Part shown: positions 6,001 to 10,411 of the stretch, one piece after another
Numbering within the stretch: the stretch's first letter is position 1
How the letters are laid out: each line of letters begins with the position of its first letter
NCBI GenBank assembly: GCA_002687025.1
Contig: NYZG01000319.1
Location: 1-10,411, forward strand
DNA from: Candidatus Poribacteria bacterium
GTDB taxonomy: Bacteria > Poribacteria > WGA-4E > GCA-2687025
Reading direction: 5' to 3'
Length of the DNA: 10,411 nucleotides
Notes under the pieces: generated by a model
Databases searched by the model: none
Told to the model about the DNA's origin: nothing
The model's input: only the letters and a program-made list of their open reading frames with translations
Position numbers and translations under genes: made by a program

Positions 6001-8543
6001 TCACCTTCGCCGAGGGTCTGACGACTCAGAGCATCCCGGTCACCGTGAACCCGGACAGCAAGAACGAGGATCCCGAGACGTTCACAGTCGTGCTGAGCAA
6101 CGCCGTGAACGCGTCCCTATTGGCGGATACGGGCGAGTACACCATCGCCGACAACGATCCGCTGCCGACGCTGTCTCTCAGCAGCCCGGTTGTCGATGAG
6201 GATACGGCAGGCGTGGCGACGTTCACGGCGACACTCGACGCCGCCAGCGGCCGTGCGATCACGGTGGCCTACGCTACGTCGGACGGCACGGCCACCGCGC
6301 CGGACGATTACACGGCCGCCGCGGGCACGTGGACCTTCGCCGCTGGCGAAGTCTCCATGTCGGTGGACGTCACTATCGCCGCGGATGTCATCGACGAGGA
6401 CGACGAAACTCTCACGCTGACGCTGAGCGACGGCGTGAACGTCCAGTTGGCCTCCTCGAGCGCGACCGCGACCATCACGGACGACGACACCGCGCCCAAC
6501 CTGAGCGTCGGCGACATCACCGTGACCGAGGGCAGCAGCCTCGACGCCGTTTCGCCGACGACCGCTTCGTTCGTGTTCACTCTGGACGAGGCGAGTGGGT
6601 TGGAAGTGACCGTCGACTACGCGACCGCTGACGGCTCGGCCGAGGATGAAGCGGGCGCCGGCGACTACACCGCCGCGTCCGGCACCCTCACCCTCGCTCC
6701 CGGCACGCTCACGGGTAGCGTCGACGTCTCGGTCGCCGCGGACTACGACGACGAACCGGACGAGACGTTCGTCCTGTCGATCAGCGCCACGACGAACGTG
6801 ACATCGGCTCCCCTGTCGGCCACCGCGAACATCTCGGACGACGACGAGCCGCCGCTCACGGTGACCGCGCCGACGACCGCGTCCGACGGTCAGGATGTGA
6901 CGATCTCGGCTGAGATCGTCCTCCCGATCTCGAACGTGACCAGCGCGACGCTGTTCCACACGGAGGGCGGCGACGCGTCGTTCGACGCCGTCACGTTCGC
7001 GAACACCGCGGGGAACACGTGGGAAGCGACCGTGCCGGGGACGTCAGTGACCATGCGCGGCCTCGTGTGGTACGTCGAGGTAACGGACGACCTGGACGCC
7101 GGGCGCACGTTCAACGAGAACATGTTCTCCGCGCCAGGGTACATCCCGGTGAACGGCAGCGTGGACCTGTCACTCACGAGCACGACGACGTCGAACATCT
7201 GGAACGTCGTTGGCCCAGCCGTTTCGCCCGACAGCACGGCCATGTCGTCGACGTTCGACAACGCGGACGGCGGGTTCATAACGGAGTGGTTCGGATGGCG
7301 CTGGAACGCCGACACGCAGGAGTGGGAAGTCCCCGAGTCTCTCGGCGACGGCGTCACACCGGTGACGGCCGACGGGTTCGAGACAGGCAAGGGCTGGTTC
7401 GTCGCCGTCATCGGCGACGGGTCCGCCGAGACCCGCACGGTGACCGGGCAGTCCGTCGACCCCACGACGCGCTTCGCCCTGCCGCTGAGTTCCGGGTGGA
7501 ACCTGTTGGCGAATCCGTTCAACTTCCCCGTCGCGTGGTCGGACTCGGCGATCCGCGCCTCGGTCGGCAACTCCGAGGCATCACCCACGTCCCACCTGTT
7601 GAACAGCAACGGGGCCGTTGACAATCGCCTGATCTACCTCGACACGGCGTCGCAGACGTCCGTGACGCGGCTGTCTAACGAAAGGTCCGACCCGTACTCG
7701 GTTCCGGCTGGTCAGGCGTTCTGGTTCCTGTCGAACCAGAGCGGCGAGCTGCTCATCCCGGCCACGGAGACGGTCGCTGCCCCAGGCGGCCCGTTGGCTC
7801 CGACGGCAGTGAAGCCTAAGGGCGACTGGCGCGTGTTCGTGAGCGCCGCGTCCGAGTTCGGTTCAGACCAGGCGGAAGCGATCGCCGCGCGCGATACGCA
7901 GTCGGCGGGGTCCGGCAGCCTCAGCTACGTGAAGGCGCCGAGCTTCCCCGGCAGCACGGTACCGCGCGTCACGCTCGTCAACCCAGAAGCGCACGGCTCG
8001 ATGGCGCGACTCAACACGGACGTCCAGTCGGTTGGGGACGAGATGGTCTGGCTTGTCGACATCGCCAACGGCGATGGAGCCGTGCTGAGCTGGCGGACGG
8101 TCGACGTGCCTGCGGATTACGATCTGCAGCTCATCGATCTGACGTCCGAGCGCACCATCGACCTGCGGCGCGACGCCAAGTTCCGGCTCGAAGGCTCCGG
8201 GTTCGACTCGCGGCAGTATGCCCTCAAGGCGATCAAGCGTTACGTCCCGGACGTGACGCGACTGCTGCCGAACTACCCGAACCCGTTCAACCCCGAGACG
8301 TGGATTCCGTTCGAGCTGGCCGAGGAGTCGGAAGTCTCCATCGCCATCTACGGGATGCGCGGCGAGGTCGTCCGGCGACTGGAGCTCGGCCGGATGCGCG
8401 AGGGCGGCTACGTCACCCGCGAGCAGGCTGCTCACTGGGACGGCCGCAACGACCTGGGTGAGAGTGTCGCCAGCGGGGTGTACGTCTACGAGATAAAGGC
8501 CGGGTCGCACATCGAGCGGCGCCGACTGGTGGTCCTCAAGTAG
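1..8543 (+). CDS. Giant Calx-beta repeat surface/secreted protein with T9SS-like C-terminal sorting domain (5' partial)
   Basis: The frame is open from base 3 to the TAG at 8541-8543, giving 2846 visible codons. The GTG at 156 is not the start, because the frame continues upstream of it with the end of another Calx-beta repeat (SDYTAAS..., GDTTIENDETF..., ISNDD), so the real start and signal peptide lie left of the window. Order of parts: partial repeat (3-251), 18 complete Calx-beta repeats (252-6851), Ig-like and Trp-rich tail (6852-8261), C-terminal sorting domain (8262-8540). Calx-beta domains are calcium-binding beta-sandwiches found in Na/Ca exchangers, integrin beta-4 and many bacterial adhesins. 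Most repeats here keep the acidic ligand positions (TEG, DGTA, D-x-x-DE, ITDDD). The likely role is a long calcium-rigidified extracellular fibre for adhesion or matrix; the ligand is unknown. There is no frameshift or internal stop. Function is inferred from family only. Confidence 0.93.
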   Translation, partial: ATYNTIDGSASSASDYTAASSQTATITAGDTTTTVVIPLTGDTTIENDETFVLQLSSPSGATWSGFPTITTLEGLGTISNDDNSTVYVSDPDVVTEGDSGTTNLVFTLTQAPFNVAGASVDYTTADVSASDAGDYTLTSGTVTFAAGVELKAISVPIAGDTVDEGTGAETFTFTISNPINTTLDGVTNTPTNTSGSGNIATGTITDDDDQPTITVGDVTITEGDAGVVQDTISVTLSNGTEVGAVTVTANTADGTATEISNDYEAISAQVVTIPVSTPGTVNTTATITVDVNGDATDEGAPDDEAFDVVLSGGSDTVNTILFTGSDDTGTVTITDDDLPPVASVADVTVTEGADGASTNATFTVTLSPASGKAVSVDYISSDGTAKDGVSDVGVAETDYTAVDSLVTFAVGETDKTFTVAVAGDDIDEVLSETYTITLSATSGFETTVDTTGGTATGTITDDDASPTISIGTTAAAAQTVTEGDSATTPATFTVSLDHASDQDITVNYATGDGTAAEAGAAASGGADYVAIASTPITVSAGTTSTTLDVTVNGDTTDEADETYAVTISGETGGVGGTGVTLGTASANGTITTDDTAPTISIAGPADTSEAGGPSVAFTVSLSNTSDSTINVDFASADGTDADTTLNATAGSDYTAQSGTVTFAPGSSSDAVTIAVPLTDDSTDEEDQAFTVDLTDNASPGGTNGAASVATASASATILDDDPEPTISIAAPVATAEGDAGTTSFDFTVTLTPASEKTVTAQYDTSDGTADSAGVDPTIGAADYTAAAVQTITFAALDTSETIAVLVNGDDTEEGDDTFDVVLSVLNNATAGTLSDTATITDDDPTPTISVADATDATEGAALATSTQTFTVSLSNPTALNTVTVTAATTDSTATDENTDVDFDAVSTLLSYAVGETSKTVDVTINGDDKDEGAAESYSLTLSGPTNGSILDGSGLGVITDDDDPPVMTIDSPTAVAEGADGDPAGDIEFTVTLSNPSAFTVTAAYTTTDGANADTTLNATSSNAGVAGDADYDAVAGTVSFAPTVATAPDVLTATINVAVNGDDVDEGTAQSFTVDLTNPTNSTIGTASGTGTITDEEATPTVDIGDVTVALEGASGTPQTASPALTLSGQSEFDLTVDYATSDGTATTADGDYTAASGTVTFLGGDTSETLDVTVAGDDKDEVDETITVTLSNHSTNLGAGDSTATITITDDDLPPTVSVSDEVLAVEDAALTSANMTFTVSLDAESGKTITMDYATTDGTATLVDGDYASSSASLTFDPGDTSKSVIVQANGDDKDEDDESFTLDITSIVNGLNDPATASGTGTITDDDLPPTVSIADALVTENEAGTPVEVAVSLSGASGKAITVDYATSDDTATTADGDYVADGDTLSYAAGETLKTVTLTIGGDTKDEPDESFDITLSGETSVSILDGLGVVTINDNDAPPTVSVADVTVTEGATGSTATATVTATLSEVSGKDITVQIDTADGTATIADGDYTAVTAGSIGILAGVAAGTADISVAGDLTDEGDSEAFTATISGGTNVTVDAGADTATVTITDDDDPPVISIADVAVDEGDAGAAAAAVAVTFSNPSASQVDVTYATGDGTATTADSDYTEITATTLSFAPGVVTQDITVDATGDTVDEVDETLTVTLSAPVNGTLDTGVTNAAGANHIGTVTITNDDTPPVISIADPAAADEDTAGSVTFTVTLSNASSSATTVDYATADGTAEAAGAAAAGGSDYTTTSGTVTIAAGATTDTTTIAVPVTADTTDESNETFTVTLSTPAGGSSGTPTLDGAATTATATITDDDDAPLVSVSDISVTEDNAINATGTVTATLSNTSDQTVTVAYATADGTALTAGDDYTTAGGTVTFDPGTTSETFDVTVRGDFKDEDDETFTAVLSGPTNATLDPGVDNGNVAGNSTATVTIVDNDASPSLAISNPATQGEPSSPSVINFINFTVTMSAVSGRAVTVDYTTVDGTAQDETGDGDYVAAAGTLTFAEGLTTQSIPVTVNPDSKNEDPETFTVVLSNAVNASLLADTGEYTIADNDPLPTLSLSSPVVDEDTAGVATFTATLDAASGRAITVAYATSDGTATAPDDYTAAAGTWTFAAGEVSMSVDVTIAADVIDEDDETLTLTLSDGVNVQLASSSATATITDDDTAPNLSVGDITVTEGSSLDAVSPTTASFVFTLDEASGLEVTVDYATADGSAEDEAGAGDYTAASGTLTLAPGTLTGSVDVSVAADYDDEPDETFVLSISATTNVTSAPLSATANISDDDEPPLTVTAPTTASDGQDVTISAEIVLPISNVTSATLFHTEGGDASFDAVTFANTAGNTWEATVPGTSVTMRGLVWYVEVTDDLDAGRTFNENMFSAPGYIPVNGSVDLSLTSTTTSNIWNVVGPAVSPDSTAMSSTFDNADGGFITEWFGWRWNADTQEWEVPESLGDGVTPVTADGFETGKGWFVAVIGDGSAETRTVTGQSVDPTTRFALPLSSGWNLLANPFNFPVAWSDSAIRASVGNSEASPTSHLLNSNGAVDNRLIYLDTASQTSVTRLSNERSDPYSVPAGQAFWFLSNQSGELLIPATETVAAPGGPLAPTAVKPKGDWRVFVSAASEFGSDQAEAIAARDTQSAGSGSLSYVKAPSFPGSTVPRVTLVNPEAHGSMARLNTDVQSVGDEMVWLVDIANGDGAVLSWRTVDVPADYDLQLIDLTSERTIDLRRDAKFRLEGSGFDSRQYALKAIKRYVPDVTRLLPNYPNPFNPETWIPFELAEESEVSIAIYGMRGEVVRRLELGRMREGGYVTREQAAHWDGRNDLGESVASGVYVYEIKAGSHIERRRLVVLK
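3..251 (+). repeat. C-terminal part of a further Calx-beta repeat cut by the window edge
   Basis: The first in-frame codons read through SDYTAAS, a strand ending TITAGD, the acidic GDTTIENDETF segment and the closing ISNDD. These correspond to the second half of the Calx-beta consensus. The array therefore extends left of the window by at least half a repeat. This repeat has an unusually long loop (LSSPSGATW to LGTISNDD) and a Trp, which is rare in the array. Confidence 0.85.
252..6851 (+). repeat. Array of 18 complete tandem Calx-beta repeats
   Basis: Repeats were set by the conserved opening P-(T/V)-(I/V)-S-(I/V) and the closing ITDDD-x-P. Repeat starts are 252, 633, 1020, 1398, 1791, 2172, 2538, 2895, 3303, 3651, 4002, 4338, 4692, 5061, 5442, 5811, 6165 and 6495; the last ends at 6851. 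Lengths are 127, 129, 126, 131, 127, 122, 119, 136, 116, 117, 112, 118, 123, 127, 123, 118, 110 and 119 residues. The consensus core is PTISVADVTVTEG, then FTVTLS, VDYATADGTA, DYTAASGTVTFAPG, VNGDDxDExDETFTVTLS and TGTITDDD. Most length variation falls in two places: the loop between DGTA and DY, and the loop before ITDDD. The DNA copies are well diverged, so this is a protein-level tandem array and not a recent DNA amplification. Confidence 0.93.
5868..5885 (+). repeat. Perfect 9-base tandem duplication inside repeat 16
   Basis: ATCAACTTC occurs twice back to back (5868-5876 and 5877-5885), in frame, encoding INFINF where other repeats have a single ATFTV- or INFTV-like strand entry. It adds three residues at the start of a core beta strand without breaking the frame. 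It looks like a small slippage or duplication event in an otherwise well-diverged array. Confidence 0.9.
6852..8261 (+). other. Non-repeat tail of the giant protein: Ig-like domain plus GWNLLANPF-containing beta-rich region
   Basis: After the last ITDDD-type motif (ISDDDEP), composition changes at once: Arg, Trp, Phe and Lys become frequent. Roughly 6852-7160 looks like an Ig-like domain (PLTVTAPTTASDGQDVTIS, then WEATVPG, VTMRGLVWYVEVTD). Roughly 7161-7790 has the pattern IWNVVGPA, EWFGWRWNADTQEWEVPE, GKGWFVAVIGDG, SSGWNLLANPF (7494-7520) and PAGQAFWFLS. I recognise this pattern from memory as a common module just before C-terminal sorting domains in T9SS-type secreted proteins. Roughly 7800-8240 (GDWRVFVSAASEFGSDQAE to LEGSGFDSRQYALKAI) is a third beta-rich segment. 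No catalytic motif is apparent. The likely role is presentation or anchoring next to the export signal. Subdomain borders are approximate. Confidence 0.6.
8262..8540 (+). other. C-terminal sorting domain (T9SS type A / FlgD-Ig-like), Poribacteria-style
   Basis: The last 93 residues begin LLPNYPNPFNPETWIPF. They continue with the beta-strand pattern VSIAIYGMRGEVVRRLELG, then AAHWDGRNDLGESVASGVYVYEI, and end in the basic strand IERRRLVVLK just before the stop. The YPNPFNP opening, the GxxVxxL and WDGxxxxGxxVxxGxYxY motifs and the extreme C-terminal location are those of the type IX secretion C-terminal signal family and the related FlgD Ig-like fold. In known T9SS systems this domain directs outer-membrane export and is often removed at the surface. 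No T9SS component gene is in this window, so the export route is inferred. The WIPF and WDGRNxLG variants point to Poribacteria-like organisms. Confidence 0.85.
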
Positions 8544-8571
8544 CGGGCCAATGGCAACAGACACGATGCGG

Positions 8572-8606
8572 GCGCCCCCGACGGAATCCGTCGGGGGCGC
8601 TTTGCG
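8572..8606 (+). terminator. Strong hairpin terminator downstream of the giant gene
   Basis: GCGCCCCCGACGG (8572-8584) pairs perfectly with CCGTCGGGGGCGC (8588-8600) around an AAT loop, starting 28 bases after the stop codon. The stem is 13 base pairs and almost all G/C. The following tract is weak (TTTGCGTT from 8601), so it is not a textbook U-tract terminator. Its position, perfect stem and tight loop still fit an intrinsic or hairpin-assisted terminator in a GC-rich genome. There is no A-rich tract on the left side, so termination from the opposite strand is less likely. Confidence 0.8.
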
Positions 8607-8661
8607 TTCCAGCTCGAGAGGTGGGGCCCACGCATCCGTGGCCACGCCACGCCGCATGCCA

Positions 8662-8682
8662 AGCCCGGACGCACACCGGGCT
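8662..8682. repeat. Short inverted repeat, function unknown
   Basis: AGCCCGG (8662-8668) and CCGGGCT (8676-8682) form a perfect 7-bp stem with a 7-base loop ACGCACA. No T-tract follows on either side, so it is not an obvious terminator. It lies about 107 bases upstream of the promoter candidate. It could be a backup transcript-end structure, a protein site or chance in GC-rich DNA. Confidence 0.4.
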
Positions 8683-8788
8683 CATCCGGCGCCGGCCTCT
8701 TCACACGCGTCAGCGCCCTGGGGATTGGCACGCACTGCGATCCGAGCTGTCCAGCGTGCGTGGGGCGTGCGGCTGCTTGCGAGCCTGT

Positions 8789-8818
8789 TTGCTGGGTTTT
8801 TGGGGCGGGTGGTATACT
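8789..8818 (+). promoter_or_regulatory. Candidate sigma-70-type promoter with extended -10 for the M16 peptidase gene
   Basis: TATACT (8813-8818) is one base from the TATAAT consensus and is preceded by TG at 8810-8811, giving an extended -10 TGGTATACT. A weak -35 match, TTGCTG (8789-8794), sits 18 bases upstream, after a local T-rich patch that stands out in this GC-rich DNA. Transcription would begin near 8825, leaving a leader of about 90 bases. The call rests on sequence match and position only; sigma-factor preferences of this lineage are not known from the window. Confidence 0.55.
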
Positions 8819-8900
8819 CGGTGGGGCTGGGCCACACGTGCCAGGAACGAGGCTGAGCCCAATAGCGTGGAACACCAGCAGCGGCCCGGCGCCCGACATG

Positions 8901-8905
8901 GGAGG
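8901..8905 (+). promoter_or_regulatory. Shine-Dalgarno sequence that decides the peptidase start
   Basis: GGAGG lies 10 bases before the ATG at 8916. Two other in-frame ATGs exist: 8907 is only one base past this site and too close, and 8898 lies upstream of it with no comparable site. The 8916 start also gives the cleanest signal peptide (MRKWLAVVAAL...). Confidence 0.75.
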
Positions 8906-8915
8906 AATGGCACCG

Positions 8916-8978
8916 ATGAGGAAGTGGTTGGCGGTTGTGGCGGCGTTGAGCGTGTGGTCCGCTACGGCTGTACGCGCG
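8916..8978 (+). other. Signal peptide of the M16 peptidase
   Basis: The 21 residues have a basic start (MRK), a hydrophobic core (WLAVVAALSVW) and a small-residue end (ATAVRA) before EYTRVNEDD. Ala at -1 and Val at -3 fit signal peptidase I. There is no Cys at the cleavage point, so it is not a lipoprotein. This places the peptidase in the periplasm or outside the cell. Confidence 0.8.
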
Positions 8979-10411
8979 GAGTATACTCGGGTCAACGAAG
9001 ACGACCCCAGCGACCCGCTGCACGCGGCGATCTACCGGTTGGGCAACGGCCTGACCGTCTACCTGAGCGAGAACCACGAAGAGCCACGCTTCCACGCGGA
9101 AATCGCCGTTCGAGCAGGCGGCAAGCACGATCCCGATGACTCCACCGGCATTGCGCACTACCTGGAGCACATGCTGTTCAAGGGATCGCAGGTAGTCGGT
9201 GTACTGGACTACGAGCAGGAGCGGCCGCATTTGGACCGGATCACCGAACTGTACGAGCAGCACTTCAGCGAGCCGGACCCGGAGAAGCGGACGGAGATCT
9301 ACGCCGAGATCAACAGTGAGTCTCAGTTGGCGGCGCAGTACGCGATCCCGACCGAACTGAACAAGATATACTCGATCATGGGCGAGCAAAGCCTCAACGC
9401 CTTCACGTCCAACGAAGCCACCGTCTACCAGGTCAACCTGCCGGCGAATCGCCTTGCGCAGTGGGCAGAGGTCGAAACCGACCGCTTCGCGCACCCAGTG
9501 TTCCGCCTCTTTCAACCCGAGATCGAGACTGTATACGAGGAGAAGAACCGGTCCCTCGACAGCAAGGAATACGCCATCCGCCAGGCCGTCAACGCCGCGC
9601 TGTACGAGGGCCATCCGTACAGCCGCACCGTCCTCGGGTCTGTCGAACACCTGAAGCGGCCGTCCATACGGCGCATGTACGACTTCGTCGATACACACTA
9701 CGTCCCCAGCAACATGGCCATCGTGATTTCCGGCGACATCGACGCCGCGCTGGCCATCCAGGTCATCGACGAGCACTTCGGGCAGTGGGAGCCGCACGAA
9801 GCTCCTGAGGCGCCGGACCACCGTGCTCAGCCGGTCGAGGGCGTCCAGCGCGTCTCCGTCCAGTATCCCGGTGAGGAGTACGTCCTCATTGCGTTCCGAA
9901 CCGTTCCGAACGGCCACGTCGACGTCGAGGCGCTGGCTCTCCTGGACATGATCCTCGACAACGCGACTGCCGGCCTCATCAACCTGAACCTGACGCAGAC
10001 GCAGGTTGTGCGCGCCGCGGGGTCGAGCCCGCTGTTCGCGAACGACTACGGCGCGCAGTACCTGTGGGGTGTGCCGAAGGAGGGCCAGACACTCGCAGAT
10101 GTTGAACGCTTGCTGCTGGAGCAGGTCGCGTTGGTGAAGGCCGGCCAGTTTGAGGACTGGATTCTCCCCGCGATCGTGACCGACTTCAGGAAGTCGGAGA
10201 AGGCACAGCTGGAGTCGAACGCCGCACGCGCGAGCATCATGCGCTCCGCGTTCACCGAGTACGTCGACTGGGGTTACGCCGTGGGGCAGTTGGATCGGAT
10301 GGCCGAGAGGACCAAGGCCGACGTGATTCGCGTCGCGAATGAGTACTTTGGCGGGGACTTCGTCGTCGGATACCGATTGGACGGGGAGCACGACCTCCCG
10401 CAACTCGACAA
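8916..10411 (+). CDS. Secreted M16 family (insulinase/pitrilysin-like) zinc metallopeptidase, 3' partial
   Basis: An open frame from ATG 8916 runs to the window edge without a stop, giving 498 complete codons. Residues 1-21 (MRKWLAVVAALSVWSATAVRA) form a signal peptide with likely cleavage before E22. The inverted zinc motif HxxEH is HYLEH at residues 81-85, followed by MLFKG. The third zinc ligand is probably E208 in VYEEKNR. LNAFTSNEATVYQ (from residue 160) matches the M16 substrate-binding strand. A second M16-type domain starts near LKRPSIRRMYDFVDTHYVPSNMAIVISGD (SGD at 272-274). The spacing from H85 to E208 is 122 residues against roughly 76 in pitrilysin, because of an insertion around residues 95-145 (GVLDYEQERPHLDRI...). 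I recall similar insertions in M16 peptidases of Bacteroidetes-like bacteria. Full members are usually about 900 residues or more, so roughly half is missing. The role is probably peptide or protein degradation in the periplasm or outside the cell; the substrate is unknown. Confidence 0.93.
   Translation, partial: MRKWLAVVAALSVWSATAVRAEYTRVNEDDPSDPLHAAIYRLGNGLTVYLSENHEEPRFHAEIAVRAGGKHDPDDSTGIAHYLEHMLFKGSQVVGVLDYEQERPHLDRITELYEQHFSEPDPEKRTEIYAEINSESQLAAQYAIPTELNKIYSIMGEQSLNAFTSNEATVYQVNLPANRLAQWAEVETDRFAHPVFRLFQPEIETVYEEKNRSLDSKEYAIRQAVNAALYEGHPYSRTVLGSVEHLKRPSIRRMYDFVDTHYVPSNMAIVISGDIDAALAIQVIDEHFGQWEPHEAPEAPDHRAQPVEGVQRVSVQYPGEEYVLIAFRTVPNGHVDVEALALLDMILDNATAGLINLNLTQTQVVRAAGSSPLFANDYGAQYLWGVPKEGQTLADVERLLLEQVALVKAGQFEDWILPAIVTDFRKSEKAQLESNAARASIMRSAFTEYVDWGYAVGQLDRMAERTKADVIRVANEYFGGDFVVGYRLDGEHDLPQLD

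Larger units (their letters stand above)
8544..8915. other. Intergenic region between the giant gene and the M16 peptidase gene
   Basis: These 372 bases contain the terminator hairpin (8572-8606), a second inverted repeat (8662-8682), a 10-base palindrome CCGGCGCCGG (8686-8695), a promoter candidate (8789-8818) and a Shine-Dalgarno sequence (8901-8905). Short open frames cross it in several registers, but they start inside the terminator or run into the peptidase gene out of frame. None has a convincing start or protein-like composition, so I call no gene here. Confidence 0.75.

Noticed and set aside
404..6580. Ladder of ~80-145-residue open frames on the - strand, about one per repeat
   Set aside because: They are shadows. 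In the frames I checked (ends at 1196 and 1583) the antisense stop comes from the conserved Asp-Tyr codon pair (GACTAC/GATTAC), which explains the spacing of one per repeat. Their products are low-complexity Val/Ser/Thr sequences.
252..6851. CRISPR array or DNA minisatellite
   Set aside because: The ~110-136-codon units share protein motifs but their DNA is well diverged. There are no identical short repeats with unique spacers.
8551..8856. 101-residue + strand open frame in the intergenic region
   Set aside because: It begins just before and reads through the terminator hairpin, has no Shine-Dalgarno sequence and has no recognisable composition or domain.
8898..8909. Alternative in-frame ATG starts at 8898 and 8907 for the peptidase
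   Set aside because: The GGAGG at 8901-8905 is correctly spaced only for 8916, and longer forms would add non-typical residues before the basic start of the signal peptide.
8812..8990. GTATACTCGG present at both 8812-8821 and 8981-8990
   Set aside because: The second copy lies inside the peptidase coding sequence (EYTRV). Two copies of a 10-mer, with no further flanking match, is not enough for an operator call.
8682..10403. 573-residue - strand open frame opposite the peptidase
   Set aside because: The + strand frame has a signal peptide, HxxEH and full M16 landmarks. The antisense frame has none and is a GC-rich shadow. A caller needing a stop codon could wrongly prefer it, because the real gene runs off the window.

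Overview
The window holds two protein-coding genes, both on the + strand and both cut by a window edge, separated by a 372-base intergenic region. It is GC-rich throughout. The likely source is an uncultured bacterium of the Candidatus Poribacteria/Latescibacteria kind. This is an inference from the last ~93 residues of the first protein: the NYPNPFNPETWIPF opening, the AAHWDGRNDLG and VASGVYVYEI blocks and the basic end match, from memory, a C-terminal domain very common in that lineage. No marker gene is present to confirm it.

Bases 1-8543 are the 3' part of one giant gene (at least 2846 codons visible, start upstream). It encodes an extracellular protein built from one partial and 18 complete Calx-beta repeats of 110-136 residues (252-6851). 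A ~470-residue tail of beta-rich, Trp-containing domains follows (6852-8261), and then a type IX secretion (T9SS)/FlgD-Ig-like C-terminal sorting domain (8262-8540). The repeat array is acidic and rich in Thr, Asp, Ala, Gly and Val. It has no Cys that I can find and no Arg in the first 1887 visible codons.

Bases 8544-8915 carry a strong GC-rich hairpin that probably ends the giant gene's transcript. After it come a smaller inverted repeat, an extended -10 promoter candidate (TGGTATACT) and a clear Shine-Dalgarno sequence.

From 8916 to the right edge runs the N-terminal ~498 residues of a secreted M16 (insulinase/pitrilysin) zinc peptidase. It has a signal peptide, the HxxEH motif and an insertion of about 46 residues after the zinc motif. 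It has no stop codon in the window.

The terminator and promoter suggest two separate transcription units. Both products should act outside the cytoplasm, the first as a calcium-stabilised surface or secreted adhesin-like fibre and the second as an envelope or secreted peptidase. Nothing in the sequence shows directly that they work together. I found no mobile element, CRISPR array, tRNA or rRNA. The many other open frames are shadows of the biased, repetitive coding sequence.
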